NCBI RefSeq assembly: GCF_018780385.1
Contig: NZ_JADMJO010000043.1
Coordinates: 1 to 58,020 of the forward strand
From: Hydrogenophaga sp.
GTDB lineage: Bacteria; Pseudomonadota; Gammaproteobacteria; Burkholderiales; Burkholderiaceae_C
DNA length: 58,020 bases
Reading direction: 5' to 3'
Shown one piece after another: positions 18,518 through 28,368 of the stretch. Under the pieces are notes generated by a model. That model worked only from the letters and a program-made list of their open reading frames with translations. It ran no database searches and was not told the origin of the DNA. Each line of letters opens with the position of its first letter. The first letter of the stretch is position 1. A program made the position numbers and the translations under genes.

Positions 18518-19306
18518 TTACTTGCTGGCGCGCGAGCGGGTGCGGAAAGCCGCAATGCCGGCGCGATGCTCAGGCGTGTCTTCGAGCACCGCCATGTGCG
18601 AGGACACCATGTCCAAGTGCGTGGCGAGCGCCATGGTCTGGCTTTGGTAGACGGCGCGGCGAAAAAAGCGTACCGCCTGCTGCGGCTTGGCGGCAATGGT
18701 GCGCGCCATATCGTAGGTGGCGGTCATCAGTTCGGCATCGGGCACCACGCGATTGACCATGCCAATGCGTTCGGCCTCTTCCGCCCCCACCACGCGACCG
18801 GTCCAGAACAACTCAAGCGCGCGCGCGGTGCCAATCAGGCGCGGCAAGTACCAGGCACCGGCATCACCAGCCATCAGTCCGATGTTGATATAACTCTCGG
18901 CAAGCGTGGCTGAGCTGGCCATCAAACGGATATCGCACATCAAAGCCATGTCGCAGCCAGCGCCTCGCGCAGCGCCGTTGACAGCGGCAATGACCGGTTT
19001 TTCCATCCGCTCCAGCGTGAGCGCAATGCGATGCACGTGGCGGTACAGAAAATCCTTGCGTCCCATGCTGTCCATTTCGCTGAATTTGGCCATCTCCTCG
19101 AAATCGCCGCCGGCACAAAAAGCACGACCGGCACCGGTGACGACGATGACCTTGACTCGCTCATCAGCTTCGGCCTGCTCAAGTGCTGCGCGCCAAGCAT
19201 CCACCATCTCAAGATCGAAGGCATTGAGCTGATCGGGCCGGTTGAGGGTCAGGGTCGCAATGCCGTCGGCATCAACCGCAAGCAAGATGGCAGGAACGAC
19301 GGACAT
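18518..19306 (-). CDS. Enoyl-CoA hydratase/isomerase family protein
   Basis: A 262-residue crotonase-fold enzyme that likely hydrates a 2-enoyl-CoA. It has DGIATLTLNRPDQLNAFDLEM, the oxyanion segments GAGRAFCAGGDFEEM and KPVIAAVNGAARGAGCDMAL, and ESYINIGLMAGDAGAWYLPR. That last segment has an aspartate where classical hydratases carry the second catalytic glutamate, so an isomerase or another crotonase reaction is possible. ATG 19306 (MSVVPAILL) is chosen over a start 30 bp upstream. It is the first gene after a 208-bp gap, so a promoter may lie just upstream. Confidence 0.87.
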   Translation of the reverse strand: MSVVPAILLAVDADGIATLTLNRPDQLNAFDLEMVDAWRAALEQAEADERVKVIVVTGAGRAFCAGGDFEEMAKFSEMDSMGRKDFLYRHVHRIALTLERMEKPVIAAVNGAARGAGCDMALMCDIRLMASSATLAESYINIGLMAGDAGAWYLPRLIGTARALELFWTGRVVGAEEAERIGMVNRVVPDAELMTATYDMARTIAAKPQQAVRFFRRAVYQSQTMALATHLDMVSSHMAVLEDTPEHRAGIAAFRTRSRASK

Positions 19307-19514
19307 GGAAAACCTTTCTGACGGTGGGATGAACAAGGATCAAGGATCAAGGGCGACTGTCCGCGCCTGCCGGAAACCGGCTGGTTTCGATAAAGGTCAT
19401 GCGAACATATTGACAGAACGGTGGTTAGTTAGGACCTCAAGCCGAAGCACGCCTTGCAAGCAGCCTGGTCACAGGCGCGGGCGTGTGTTGCACACCCCAT
19501 GACCTTCCCGACAC
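19307..19514. other. Intergenic gap upstream of the enoyl-CoA hydratase gene
   Basis: A 208-bp non-coding stretch inside the leftward run. It holds a short hairpin, GCCGG-AAA-CCGGC, near 19369-19381 and a tandem GGATCAA repeat at about 19338-19350. No convincing promoter or terminator was identified, but it is the longest gap in this run, so a separate promoter for the downstream genes is plausible. Confidence 0.3.
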
Positions 19515-21107
19515 CTATCGTTCAATGTCCTCGTACAGGGCGCGATAGCTGTCACGCAGCGGATGCTTTTGAATCTTGCCGGTGGAGGTCATCGGCAAGG
19601 CATCGACGATGCGGATCGCCTTGGGCACCTCAAAGCCACCGAGATGCTCCTTGCAGTGGTTGATCAACTCGGCCTCGTCGGCCTGCGCCCCTGGCTTGAG
19701 CACCACGAAGGCGGTGACCGCCTCGACCCAGCGCGGGTGCGGCAAACCTACCGCCGCCACATTGGCCACCGCCGGGTGGCGCAGCAACGTGGCCTCGACC
19801 TTGATGGACGGCACGTTTTCGCCGCCGGTCTTGATCATGTCCTTCTTGCGGTCCCTGAACATCATCTGGCCATCGACCCACATGCCGAGGTCACCGGTGT
19901 GGTGCCAGCCGAAAGCGCGTGCCTCGGCGGTGGCTTCGGGATTTTTGTAGTAGCCCTCCATCACGTTCGGACCGCGGTGCACGATCTCGCCGACCTCGCC
20001 GGGGCCGAGCAGCTGGCCCGCGTCGTCCATCACCGCCGTGTCGTTGATCAATGCACTGACGCCCCAGTAGGAACCAAAGCGTTTAAGCTGCTCTTCGGGC
20101 CGGAAGGCCATGGTGAGCGGGTACATCTCGGTCTGGCCGGTGGCCAATGAGTAATTCGGGCAGAACTCGGCGATCAGGCGGCGCAGCAGGGTCTCGGCCA
20201 TGGGCGCCATGGCGTACACGCACATGCGCAGGCTCGACAGGTCGCGCCCCGGGCGCGAGGGATGATCGAGCATGGCCTGGTGCATCAGCGGCAAGCCCAC
20301 CAGCAAGGTCACCCGTTCACGCTCGATGGCGTCGAGCATGGCGGCGGGTTCGAAAGCGCGCATCACAATCACCGTGCCGCCGCCCGCCAGCACGCCGCAC
20401 ATCAGCGTGTGCTGGGCGCAATGAAAGAGGGGCAGCACGGCAATGTTCACGGCATCGCGCCACACCCCCAACTCAAGCGCGTTGTTCATCGCTGCCATCA
20501 CCACCGACAAATGGCTTTGCATCACCCCTTTAGGGCGGCCGGTGGTTCCGCTGGTGTACATGATCTGGGCTACGTCGCGGTCATGAATTTCGACCTCGGA
20601 CTCAGTGGCAGACTGCGCAGCAATCGCTGCAGCGAAGCTGCAGAAAGCCCCAGCCCCCTCGCCTTCCAGCACCCATCCGCGACCGGGCTGCGCCTCGATG
20701 GCTGCACGCAACTCCGGGCGCACCAGCAGAGCGGCATCCACCAGCAGGAAGCGCGCCTCAGAGTGGTCGATGATGTAGCGAACGTCATCCAGCCCCAGGC
20801 CGGTGTTGATCGGCACCCAGATTAGGCCGGCGCGATGGATGCCGAACATGGCCACCAGGAACTCAAGCGAGTTATTGCATAGCGTGGTCACGCGGTCACC
20901 TCGCACCAAGCCAGCGGCCAGCAAGGCATTGGCGCAGCGGGTCACGCGCTCATCGAGCTCACCGTAGCTCATGCTCTGATCGCCGAGCACGAACGCCGTC
21001 TTGGCGCGGTCTCGCGCTGCCGAGCGGCGCAGGAAGTCGCCGATGGCCACGCGGGCAATTGCGCCAGGGGATGGCACATCAGCGATGACGGAGGTTGATG
21101 GGCTCAT
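19515..21107 (-). CDS. AMP-dependent acyl-CoA synthetase
   Basis: An ANL-superfamily ligase of 530 residues that activates a carboxylic acid with ATP and CoA. Motifs in order are the P-loop IMYTSGTTGRPKGVMQSHL (about residue 185), YSLATGQTEMYPLTMAF, the GWHHTGDLGMWVDGQMMFRDR region, KKDMIKTGGENVPSIKVEA and the C-terminal catalytic-lysine region LPMTSTGKIQKHPLRD. It sits between etfA and the hydratase gene, with gaps of about 99 and 208 bp. Medium-chain, branched or aromatic acids are all possible. Confidence 0.92.
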   Translation of the reverse strand: MSPSTSVIADVPSPGAIARVAIGDFLRRSAARDRAKTAFVLGDQSMSYGELDERVTRCANALLAAGLVRGDRVTTLCNNSLEFLVAMFGIHRAGLIWVPINTGLGLDDVRYIIDHSEARFLLVDAALLVRPELRAAIEAQPGRGWVLEGEGAGAFCSFAAAIAAQSATESEVEIHDRDVAQIMYTSGTTGRPKGVMQSHLSVVMAAMNNALELGVWRDAVNIAVLPLFHCAQHTLMCGVLAGGGTVIVMRAFEPAAMLDAIERERVTLLVGLPLMHQAMLDHPSRPGRDLSSLRMCVYAMAPMAETLLRRLIAEFCPNYSLATGQTEMYPLTMAFRPEEQLKRFGSYWGVSALINDTAVMDDAGQLLGPGEVGEIVHRGPNVMEGYYKNPEATAEARAFGWHHTGDLGMWVDGQMMFRDRKKDMIKTGGENVPSIKVEATLLRHPAVANVAAVGLPHPRWVEAVTAFVVLKPGAQADEAELINHCKEHLGGFEVPKAIRIVDALPMTSTGKIQKHPLRDSYRALYEDIER

Positions 21108-21206
21108 GATCGATGTCTCCTACTTTTTGAATTGTTTGGCCGGTGCCGCCGACCATACTGCCAGGAACAGGCCTGGCCTCTGCTTTACCTCGGCATCCGC
21201 TGCAAC

Positions 21207-22145
21207 CTATAACGCAGTCACCAATTCGGGCACCGCTGTGAACAGATCCGCCACCAGCCCATAGTCGGCCACCTGGAAGATCGGCGCTTCGGCGTCCTTG
21301 TTGATCGCAACGATCACCTTGCTGTCCTTCATGCCGGCCAGGTGCTGGATGGCGCCCGAGATGCCAACCGCCACGTACAACTGGGGTGCCACGATCTTGC
21401 CGGTCTGGCCGACCTGGTAGTCGTTGGGCGCGTAGCCGGCGTCGACGGCGGCGCGCGAGGCGCCGATCGCCGCGCCAAGCTTGTCGGCCAGCGGCTCCAG
21501 CACGGCGTGAAACTTGTCGGCCGCGCCCAGTCCGCGTCCGCCCGATACGATGACCGATGCAGCGGCGAGTTCCGGGCGCTCCAGCTTCACCACCTCACGC
21601 CCGACCAGGGTGGTCAAGCCGAGATCGCCAGCCGCGTCCAGCGTCTCGACCGCTGCCGTGCCGCCCGCACCGACCGGGTCGAAGGCGGTGGTGCGAATGC
21701 TCAGCACCTTGATGGCATCCTTCGATTGCACGCGGGCCAGCGCGTTGCCGGCATAGAACGGGCGCAGGAAGGTGTCGGGCGACTCGATCGCGATCACGTC
21801 CGACACCTGGGAGGCGTCCAGCAAGGCCGCCACGCGCGGCAGCACGTTCTTGCCAAAGGCGGTGGCTGGCGCCAGCACATGGGTGTAGCCGACATCGGCG
21901 CGCACGCGTGAGCGCACCAGCTCGGCCAGGTTCTCGGCCAGGTGGGCCTCTAGGTGCGCCGCGTCAACGTGCAGCACCTTGCTCACGCCCGCAACCGCCG
22001 CCGCAGTCTGGGCCACGGCAGCGCAGTTGCGGCCCGCCACCAGCACATGAATGTCGCCGCCGATGCGCGTGGCGGCGGCAATCGTGTTCAGCGTGGCCGC
22101 TTTGAGTACGGCGTTGTCGTGTTCCGCAATGATCAGGGTTGTCAT
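21207..22145 (-). CDS. etfA: Electron transfer flavoprotein alpha subunit (second copy)
   Basis: The FAD-binding ETF subunit, 312 residues. It shares the C-terminal signature [19 protein letters not shown] and KVIVAINKD with the first copy but differs clearly over the N-terminal half, so the two are paralogs and not a recent duplication. The start overlaps the etfB stop by one base (TGATG pattern at 22145), giving tight translational coupling. It probably serves the dehydrogenases on both sides of the TetR divergence. Confidence 0.96.
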   Translation of the reverse strand: MTTLIIAEHDNAVLKAATLNTIAAATRIGGDIHVLVAGRNCAAVAQTAAAVAGVSKVLHVDAAHLEAHLAENLAELVRSRVRADVGYTHVLAPATAFGKNVLPRVAALLDASQVSDVIAIESPDTFLRPFYAGNALARVQSKDAIKVLSIRTTAFDPVGAGGTAAVETLDAAGDLGLTTLVGREVVKLERPELAAASVIVSGGRGLGAADKFHAVLEPLADKLGAAIGASRAAVDAGYAPNDYQVGQTGKIVAPQLYVAVGISGAIQHLAGMKDSKVIVAINKDAEAPIFQVADYGLVADLFTAVPELVTAL

Positions 22146-22894
22146 CAGATCACCTTCGCTTCTTCTTTGAGTCGTTTGACGAGTTCGGCCGGGTCGGCCA
22201 CCTTGATGCCGGCCTTGCGGGTCGGCGGCTCGCTGACGTTCAGGGTCACGGTGCGTGGCGCAATGTCGATGCCGAGCTCGGCCGCCTTGATCACCTCCAT
22301 CGGCTTTTTCTTGGCCTTCATGATGTTGGGCAGCGTGATGAAGCGCGGCTCGTTCAGGCGCAGGTCGGTCGTGATCACGGCCGGCAGCTTCATGGCCAGG
22401 GTTTCCAGGCCACCGTCGATCTCGCGAGTGATGGTGGCCGTGTCGCCGCTGATCTGCACCTTGGAGGCGAAGCTGGCCTGGGCCCAGCCCATCAGCGCGC
22501 CAAACATCTGGCCAGTCTGGCCAGCGTCGTCATCAATCGCCTGCTTGCCGAAGATGGCGAACTGCACACCTTCTTTTTGGGCCACATGCTGCATCAGCTT
22601 AGCCACCGCGAGCGGTTCGAGCGCGGCGTCAGTTTCAACCAGCACGGCGCGATCAGCGCCGATGGCCATGGCGCTGCGCAGCGTTTCCTGGCAAGCCGCC
22701 GGGCCACAGGAAACAACGATCACTTCAGAAGCGACACCGGCCTCCCTGAGGCGCACCGCCTCTTCGCATGCGATCTCGTCGAAAGGGTTCATGGACAACT
22801 TCTGGTTCGCGAGATCGACTCCCGAACCGTCGGACTTGACGCGGGCCTTGACGTTGTAGTCCAGCACCCGCTTGACGGCGACCAATATCTTCAC
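22145..22894 (-). CDS. etfB: Electron transfer flavoprotein beta subunit (second copy)
   Basis: The EtfB partner, 249 residues, the same length as the first copy. It begins [19 protein letters not shown] and contains [39 protein letters not shown] and [15 protein letters not shown]. It is the first gene of the minus-strand run after the TetR gene, which ends 64 bp upstream on the same strand. TetR, etfB and etfA could therefore share a transcript or be separated by a promoter in that short gap. Confidence 0.96.
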   Translation of the reverse strand: MKILVAVKRVLDYNVKARVKSDGSGVDLANQKLSMNPFDEIACEEAVRLREAGVASEVIVVSCGPAACQETLRSAMAIGADRAVLVETDAALEPLAVAKLMQHVAQKEGVQFAIFGKQAIDDDAGQTGQMFGALMGWAQASFASKVQISGDTATITREIDGGLETLAMKLPAVITTDLRLNEPRFITLPNIMKAKKKPMEVIKAAELGIDIAPRTVTLNVSEPPTRKAGIKVADPAELVKRLKEEAKVI

Positions 22895-22958
22895 TTTATC
22901 TCCATGTGACTAAAATAAACAATTGAAAACGGTAAGATGGAAGCCGAATCCGGCCCGT

Positions 22959-23564
22959 TCAATCACTGCTCACTCCCGATGCGGCCACACGAGGAAACAG
23001 CATCGCGTACATGCGCTGCGCCAACGCATCGATGTCCAGACGCCCGCCAGGCCGGTACCACTGCGCCGTCCAGTTGAGGGCACCGAGAACTGTCTGGCGC
23101 ACCAACACGACATCTGTATCGACCAGGCCCAGCGCCGCAGCCTCGCTGATCGGCGTCATCCACAAGGTCTCGTAGGCGTCGCGCGATGCCATCACCCGGG
23201 TCTGGGCGGCCGGCGAAAGGCTGCGCCACTCATAGAGCAGCACGGTCATGGCGTCGAGCCTCGTACCCAGCAAAGCCTTCAGGTGGCTGCGCACCATCGA
23301 CAGCAGCCGCTCGGGCAAGCGAACTTCGCCAGCCAGCCCGTCGCGCACCGACCGCATGATGTCGCGAACACCCTCCTCCATGATCGCCACCAGCAGATCC
23401 TCCTTGGTCGCGAAATGGTAGAAGAGCGAGCCTGAAGTCATGCCCATGGCTTGGGCAATCTCGCGCACCGAAGTGCGCTCAAAACCCTGGCGCCGGAACC
23501 GGCTCGCCGCGGCCGCCAGGATCGCATCTCTGCGCGAGAGTGGGTTGTCTTGCTCCTTTGCCAT
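22959..23564 (-). CDS. TetR-family transcriptional regulator
   Basis: A probable repressor that responds to an acyl-CoA of the local pathways. The 201-residue protein has an N-terminal helix-turn-helix (AILAAAASRFRRQGFERTSV, then REIAQAMGMTSGSLFYHFATKEDLL), a ligand domain and the W-T-A-Q-W-Y-R-P-G-G motif seen in acyl-CoA-responsive TetR proteins near its C-terminus. ATG 23564 is preferred; a TTG eight codons upstream is possible. It heads the minus-strand run and lies about 140 bp from the divergent acyl-CoA dehydrogenase gene, so it is well placed to control both arms. Confidence 0.92.
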   Translation of the reverse strand: MAKEQDNPLSRRDAILAAAASRFRRQGFERTSVREIAQAMGMTSGSLFYHFATKEDLLVAIMEEGVRDIMRSVRDGLAGEVRLPERLLSMVRSHLKALLGTRLDAMTVLLYEWRSLSPAAQTRVMASRDAYETLWMTPISEAAALGLVDTDVVLVRQTVLGALNWTAQWYRPGGRLDIDALAQRMYAMLFPRVAASGVSSD

Positions 23565-23581
23565 GCCGTATACTATATCAT

Positions 23582-23595
23582 CTAACAAGCGTTTG
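23582..23595. promoter_or_regulatory. Candidate TetR operator
   Basis: The gap between the TetR gene and the divergent acyl-CoA dehydrogenase gene contains CTAACAAGCGTTTG, which fits an imperfect inverted repeat of the form CNAAC-N4-GTTNG, a shape common for TetR proteins. AT-rich TATACTATAT lies just to its left. Binding is inferred from symmetry and location only. Confidence 0.35.
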
Positions 23596-23703
23596 GTCGA
23601 TTGGTTTTTCTATCGTGCGTTGGGTGCTTCCGGCGCTTTCCCACGTGGACGAGCAACTCTTCGCGACCGTCGGCCATGCCAGTGCCAATGCCAATCGAAC
23701 TTC

Positions 23704-24852
23704 ATGGACAGACCCATGCTCAACCGCACCCTCTTCGGTGAAGAACACGAACTCTTCCGGGACCAGGCACGTCGCTTTCTGGAAGAAGAAGTCATACCTC
23801 ATCACGCCGGCTGGGAAAACGATGGCATCGTGCCGCGCGCCGTCTGGCGCAAGGCCGGCGCCGCCGGCCTGCTGTGCCCCGCCATACCCGAGCAATACGG
23901 CGGCGGTGGCGGTACGCGCCTGCACAGTGCTGTGCTCATTGAAGAAGTCTCGCGCGCCGGCACCAGCGGCATTGGCTTCGGCCTGCACTCCGACATCGTG
24001 GCACCCTACATCCTGGCCTACGGCACCGAGGCGCAAAAGCGCAACTGGCTGCCGAAGATGGCCACCGGCGAAGTGATTGGCGCCATCGCCATGACTGAGC
24101 CGGGCGCGGGCAGCGACCTGCAAAGCGTGCGCACCAGTGCGGTCCGTGACGGCGACGAACTTGTGATCAATGGTCAAAAGACCTTTATCACCAACGGCCA
24201 GAACGCCGACGTGGTGATCGTTGTCGCCAAGACCGCCCCGACGCAAGGCGCCAAGGGAACCTCGCTGGTGCTGGTCGAGACCAATCGCCCCGGCTTCACG
24301 CGCGGGCGCAATCTCGAAAAAATCGGCATGAAGGCGCAGGACACCTCGGAACTCTTCTTCGAAGACGTGCGCGTGCCGGCCAGCAACATCCTCGGCGGCG
24401 ATGGCAAGGGCTTTTTCCTGCTGATGCAGGAACTGGCCTGGGAGCGCATGCAGATCGCCATCGGCGCGGTGGCGGGCGCCGAGGCCGCGCTCGAATGGAC
24501 CCTGGCCTACACCAAGGATCGCAAGGCCTTCGGCCAGCGCGTGATCGATTTCCAGCACAACCGCTTCAAGCTCGCCGAAATGAAAACCGAGGTGCAGATC
24601 GCACAGGTCTTTGTCGACCGTCTGCTCGGCCTGCTGATGGACGGTCAACTTGATGCCGCCACCGCCGCGATGGCCAAGTACTGGACCACCGACCTGCACT
24701 GCAAGGTGATCGACCAATGCCTGCAGATGTTCGGCGGCTTCGGCTACATGTGGGAGTACCCGATTGCCCGCGCCTATGCGGATGCGCGCGTCGCGCGCAT
24801 CTACGGTGGCGCCAACGAAATCATGAAGGAAATCATCAGCCGCACGCTGTAG
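23704..24852 (+). CDS. Acyl-CoA dehydrogenase (long-chain/isovaleryl-type active site)
   Basis: The first gene of the plus-strand run, 382 residues. It shows AMTEPGAGSDLQSVRTSA, GQKTFITNGQNAD, FGQRVIDFQHNRFKLAEM and CLQMFGGFGYMWEYPIARAY. The C-terminus reads RIYGGANEIMKEIISRTL, with glycine where medium-chain enzymes have the catalytic glutamate. The glutamate in MQELAWERM, as in isovaleryl- and long-chain enzymes, is the likely base. ATG 23704 is chosen; ATG 23716 is also possible. Regulation by the adjacent TetR protein is likely. A branched or longer acyl-CoA is the expected substrate. Confidence 0.93.
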   Translation: MDRPMLNRTLFGEEHELFRDQARRFLEEEVIPHHAGWENDGIVPRAVWRKAGAAGLLCPAIPEQYGGGGGTRLHSAVLIEEVSRAGTSGIGFGLHSDIVAPYILAYGTEAQKRNWLPKMATGEVIGAIAMTEPGAGSDLQSVRTSAVRDGDELVINGQKTFITNGQNADVVIVVAKTAPTQGAKGTSLVLVETNRPGFTRGRNLEKIGMKAQDTSELFFEDVRVPASNILGGDGKGFFLLMQELAWERMQIAIGAVAGAEAALEWTLAYTKDRKAFGQRVIDFQHNRFKLAEMKTEVQIAQVFVDRLLGLLMDGQLDAATAAMAKYWTTDLHCKVIDQCLQMFGGFGYMWEYPIARAYADARVARIYGGANEIMKEIISRTL

Positions 24853-24930
24853 CAACTGCTGCCAGCCGCCTGCCGCTCTTCCGCCCTCTTGCCTATCGCA
24901 TCCCCAGATTCAGAAAGAAGGAAACCCAAC

Positions 24931-26139
24931 ATGACCGAAGCATTCATTTTCGACGCCGTGCGCACGCCGCGCGGCAAGGGCCGCAGCTCGGGTGCGCTGC
25001 ACGGCACCACGCCCATCAGTTTGGCCATTACCGCGCTGCAGGCACTACGCGACCGCAACACCCTGGACACCGCCTTCGTGGACGACATCATCCTCGGCTG
25101 CGTCGAACCCGCCGGTGAGCAAGGCGCCAACATCGCGCGCGTTGCGGCCATTGCCGCCGGGTACCACGAAAGCGCTGCCGGCGTGCAGGTCAATCGCTTT
25201 TGCGCCTCGGGCCTGGAGGCCTGCAACATGGCCGCCGCCAAGGTGATGTCGGGTCAGTCGCCACTGGTCATCGGCGGCGGCGTGGAGAGCATGAGCCGTG
25301 TGCCCATGGGCACCAGCGGCGGTGCCTGGGCGATTGACCCAGCGGTGGCGATTCCGACCTATTTCGTGCCGCAGGGCATTTCGGCCGATCTGATTGCCAC
25401 GCTTTACGGCCACAGCCGCAGCGACGTCGACAGCTACGCGGTCGAAAGCCAGCGCCGCGCCGCACTCGCCTGGGCCGAGAGCCGCTTCGCCAATTCGATC
25501 GTTCCCGTGAAGGATGTGAACGGTTGCATCGTGCTTGAGCGCGACGAACACATGCGCGCCGAAACCACGCTGGAGTCGCTGGCCAAGCTGGAGCCTGCTT
25601 TCAAGGTGCAGGGCGAGAAATACGGCTTCGACGCGGTGGCCATTCAGCGTTATCCCGAGATCGAGCGCATGGTGCACGTGCACCATGCCGGCAACTCATC
25701 GGGCATTGTTGACGGCGCGGCTGCGGTGCTGGTCGGCAACGCCGAAGTCGGCAAACGGCTGGGCCTGAAAGCCCGTGCCCGCATCCGCTCGTTCGCCTCC
25801 ATCGGCAGCGAGCCCACCATCATGCTGACCGGCCCCTCCTATTCGGCGGAAAAGGCGCTCAAGCTCGCTGGCATGAAGGCCAGCGACATCGACCTCTATG
25901 AACTGAACGAAGCCTTCGCCTCAGTCGTGCTGCGTTTCATGGAAGTGATGAAAGTCACGCACGACAAGATGAACGTCAACGGCGGGGCGATTGCGATGGG
26001 GCACCCCCTGGGCGCGACTGGCGCGATGATTCTGGGCACCCTGCTCGACGAACTCGAGCGGCGCAACCTGTCGACCGGCCTGGTCACGCTGTGCGTGGGC
26101 GCCGGCATGGGCACAGCCACCATCATCGAGCGCGTCTGA
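24931..26139 (+). CDS. Acetyl-CoA C-acyltransferase (FadA-type thiolase)
   Basis: It cleaves a 3-oxoacyl-CoA with CoA at the end of each beta-oxidation turn. The 402-residue protein carries the nucleophilic cysteine at residue 91 (NRFCASGLEA), His358 in AMGHPLGATGA and the second cysteine at 388 in LCVGAGMGTA, so the active site is complete. The family start MTEAFIFDAVRTPRGK fits ATG 24931, and an AAGAAGGAAA-type ribosome-binding site lies just upstream. It pairs with the FadB-type gene that follows 45 bp downstream. Confidence 0.95.
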   Translation: MTEAFIFDAVRTPRGKGRSSGALHGTTPISLAITALQALRDRNTLDTAFVDDIILGCVEPAGEQGANIARVAAIAAGYHESAAGVQVNRFCASGLEACNMAAAKVMSGQSPLVIGGGVESMSRVPMGTSGGAWAIDPAVAIPTYFVPQGISADLIATLYGHSRSDVDSYAVESQRRAALAWAESRFANSIVPVKDVNGCIVLERDEHMRAETTLESLAKLEPAFKVQGEKYGFDAVAIQRYPEIERMVHVHHAGNSSGIVDGAAAVLVGNAEVGKRLGLKARARIRSFASIGSEPTIMLTGPSYSAEKALKLAGMKASDIDLYELNEAFASVVLRFMEVMKVTHDKMNVNGGAIAMGHPLGATGAMILGTLLDELERRNLSTGLVTLCVGAGMGTATIIERV

Positions 26140-26184
26140 AGCCTCGGCACGACGTGAACCTCATCACAGACCTGGATCACCAAC

Positions 26185-28317
26185 ATGACGATTGACTACA
26201 AGCTTGATGCCGATGGCATCGCCACCATCACCTGGGCCATGCAGGACGTGCCCATGAACGTCCTCAACGAGCAATCCATTCCTGCCTTCTCCGACGCCGT
26301 GCGCAGGGCCGTCGCGGACGCTGCCGTCAAGGGCGTGATCGTCACCTCTTCCAAGCCCGAGTTCATCGCCGGTGCCGACCTCAACATGATGCTCGCCATC
26401 ACGGACGTTGCCGAAATGATGGACTTCGTCACCCAGTTGCACGCCCTGATGCGCGGCATTGAGAAAAGCGGCAAGCCCTTCGTCGCGGCCCTCAACGGCA
26501 CCACGCTGGGCGGCGGCTACGAGGTCGCGCTGGCCTGCCACCGACGCATCGCCGCCGACAACCCCAAGGCCCAGATCGGCCTGCCCGAGGTGGGCCTTGG
26601 CCTGCTGCCCGGCGGCGGCGGCACGCAGCGTCTGCCGCGCATGATCGGTGTGCGCAACGCGCTGCCCTTCCTGCTCGAAGGCAAAAAGCTCGCCCCGCAA
26701 AAAGCCCTGGATGCGGGTCTGGTCGATGAAGTCGTGCCGGCCGACCAACTGCTGGCCCGCGCCAGGCAGTGGCTGCTGACTGACGGTGCCGCTGCCGCTG
26801 TTCAGCCCTGGGACCGCAAGGGTTTCAAGCTGCCGGGCGGCGCCGTGCAAAGCCCCATGGGCTACGACACTTTGACCGCTGGCAACGCCATGCTGCGCGC
26901 CAAGACCTTTGGCAACTATCCCGCACCTGAGGCGATCTTGAACTGCGTCTACAACGGCTGCCAGATCGACATCGACACCGGCTGCAAGGTCGAGATGCGC
27001 GAGTTCGTCAAGCTGACGACCGGCAAAGAGGCCAAGAACATGATCCGCTCGCTGTTCTTTGGCATCCCCGCCGCCAGCAAGCTGGCCTCCCGGCCCAAGG
27101 GCGTGCCTCAGGCCAGCTACCGCAAGGTCGGCATTCTGGGGGCTGGCATGATGGGCGCGGGCATTGCCTTCGCCGCCGCCGAGGTCGGCATGGAAGTGGT
27201 GCTGCTCGACAGCAGCACCGACAGCGCGGCCAAGGGCAAGGCCTACAGCGAGAACCTGTGGAACAAGCGCGTGGCCGCCAAGCGCATGACCGAGGCCGAG
27301 TGCACTGCCAAGCTAACCCTGATCAAGCCGACCACCGACTTCGCCGACCTGACAGGCTGTGACATTGTGGTCGAAGCGGTGTTTGAAGACCGCGCCATCA
27401 AGGCCGACGTGACGCGCAAGGCCGAGGCGGTGATCGCCCCCGGCGCCCTCTTCGCCTCCAACACCAGCACCCTGCCCATCAGCGGGCTGGCCGAGGCGTC
27501 CGCACGTCCGGCCAACTTCATCGGCCTGCATTTTTTCTCGCCAGTCGACAAGATGCCGCTGGTGGAGATCATTCGCGGCCAGGCCACCAGTGACGAATGC
27601 CTGGCCCGTGCCATGGACTTCGTCAAGGCGATCCGCAAGACGCCCATCGTCGTCAATGACAGCCGCGGCTTCTACACCAGCCGGGTGTTCTCGACCTACG
27701 TCGGCGAAGGCCTGGCGCTGCTGGCCGAAGGCGTGAAGCCGGCGCTGATCGACAACGCCGGGCGCATGGCCGGCATGCCGGTGGGGCCGCTGGCGCTGGC
27801 CGACGAAGTCTCGCTCGAATTGATGGCGCGCATCCGGAAACAGACCGCCACCGACCTCGGCAAGGCCTACCAGCGCAGCGCCGTCGACGACGTCTGCGAC
27901 CGCATGGTGGACCAGCTGGGACGACTGGGTAAAAAAACCGGCAAAGGTTTCTACGACTACCCACAAGATGGCCAGAAACAACTGTGGGCAGGCCTGGCGC
28001 AGGCGTTCCCGCTGGCGGCCACGCAACCCACGGTCGAAGAGGTCAAGCAGCGCCTGATGTTCATCCAGTCCGTCGAAACAGCACGCTGCCTCGAAGAAAA
28101 AGTTCTGCTGGCACCAATCGATGCCGATGTCGGCGCGATCCTGGGCTGGGGCTTCCCAGCCTACCTGGGTGGCCCGATCGGCCAGATCCACAGCCAGGGG
28201 GTGTCCGCCTTTGTCAAAGTCTGCGAGAGCCTGGCAGAGCGGCACGGTGCGCGCTTCGCGCCGCCGCAGTTGCTGCGCCGCATGGCCGCCCAGGGTGAGC
28301 GTTTTTACGACCTGTAA
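26185..28317 (+). CDS. FadB/FadJ-type enoyl-CoA hydratase / 3-hydroxyacyl-CoA dehydrogenase
   Basis: A bifunctional beta-oxidation enzyme of 710 residues. The N-terminal crotonase domain (about residues 1-190) has FIAGADLNMML, GKPFVAALNGTTLGGGYEVAL and GLPEVGLGLLPGGGGTQRLPR. The NAD-binding domain starts near residue 312 with VGILGAGMMGAGIAF and is followed by FASNTSTLPISGLAE, NFIGLHFFSPVDKMPLVEI and GFYTSRVF. The C-terminal half has GKKTGKGFYDY and ILGWGFPAYLGGPI. Together with the thiolase it gives a complete beta-oxidation module. It is expected to form a complex with that thiolase. Confidence 0.95.
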   Translation: MTIDYKLDADGIATITWAMQDVPMNVLNEQSIPAFSDAVRRAVADAAVKGVIVTSSKPEFIAGADLNMMLAITDVAEMMDFVTQLHALMRGIEKSGKPFVAALNGTTLGGGYEVALACHRRIAADNPKAQIGLPEVGLGLLPGGGGTQRLPRMIGVRNALPFLLEGKKLAPQKALDAGLVDEVVPADQLLARARQWLLTDGAAAAVQPWDRKGFKLPGGAVQSPMGYDTLTAGNAMLRAKTFGNYPAPEAILNCVYNGCQIDIDTGCKVEMREFVKLTTGKEAKNMIRSLFFGIPAASKLASRPKGVPQASYRKVGILGAGMMGAGIAFAAAEVGMEVVLLDSSTDSAAKGKAYSENLWNKRVAAKRMTEAECTAKLTLIKPTTDFADLTGCDIVVEAVFEDRAIKADVTRKAEAVIAPGALFASNTSTLPISGLAEASARPANFIGLHFFSPVDKMPLVEIIRGQATSDECLARAMDFVKAIRKTPIVVNDSRGFYTSRVFSTYVGEGLALLAEGVKPALIDNAGRMAGMPVGPLALADEVSLELMARIRKQTATDLGKAYQRSAVDDVCDRMVDQLGRLGKKTGKGFYDYPQDGQKQLWAGLAQAFPLAATQPTVEEVKQRLMFIQSVETARCLEEKVLLAPIDADVGAILGWGFPAYLGGPIGQIHSQGVSAFVKVCESLAERHGARFAPPQLLRRMAAQGERFYDL

Positions 28318-28368
28318 GCAGGCCTGTGACCCCATTCGTTCACTGCGACCTTTCAGCGAGAACCGCCC

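Noticed and set aside
21160..21177. Hairpin GCCAGG-AACAGG-CCTGGC upstream of etfA's stop region
   Set aside because: Six-base stem with no T-tract on either strand; too weak to call a terminator.
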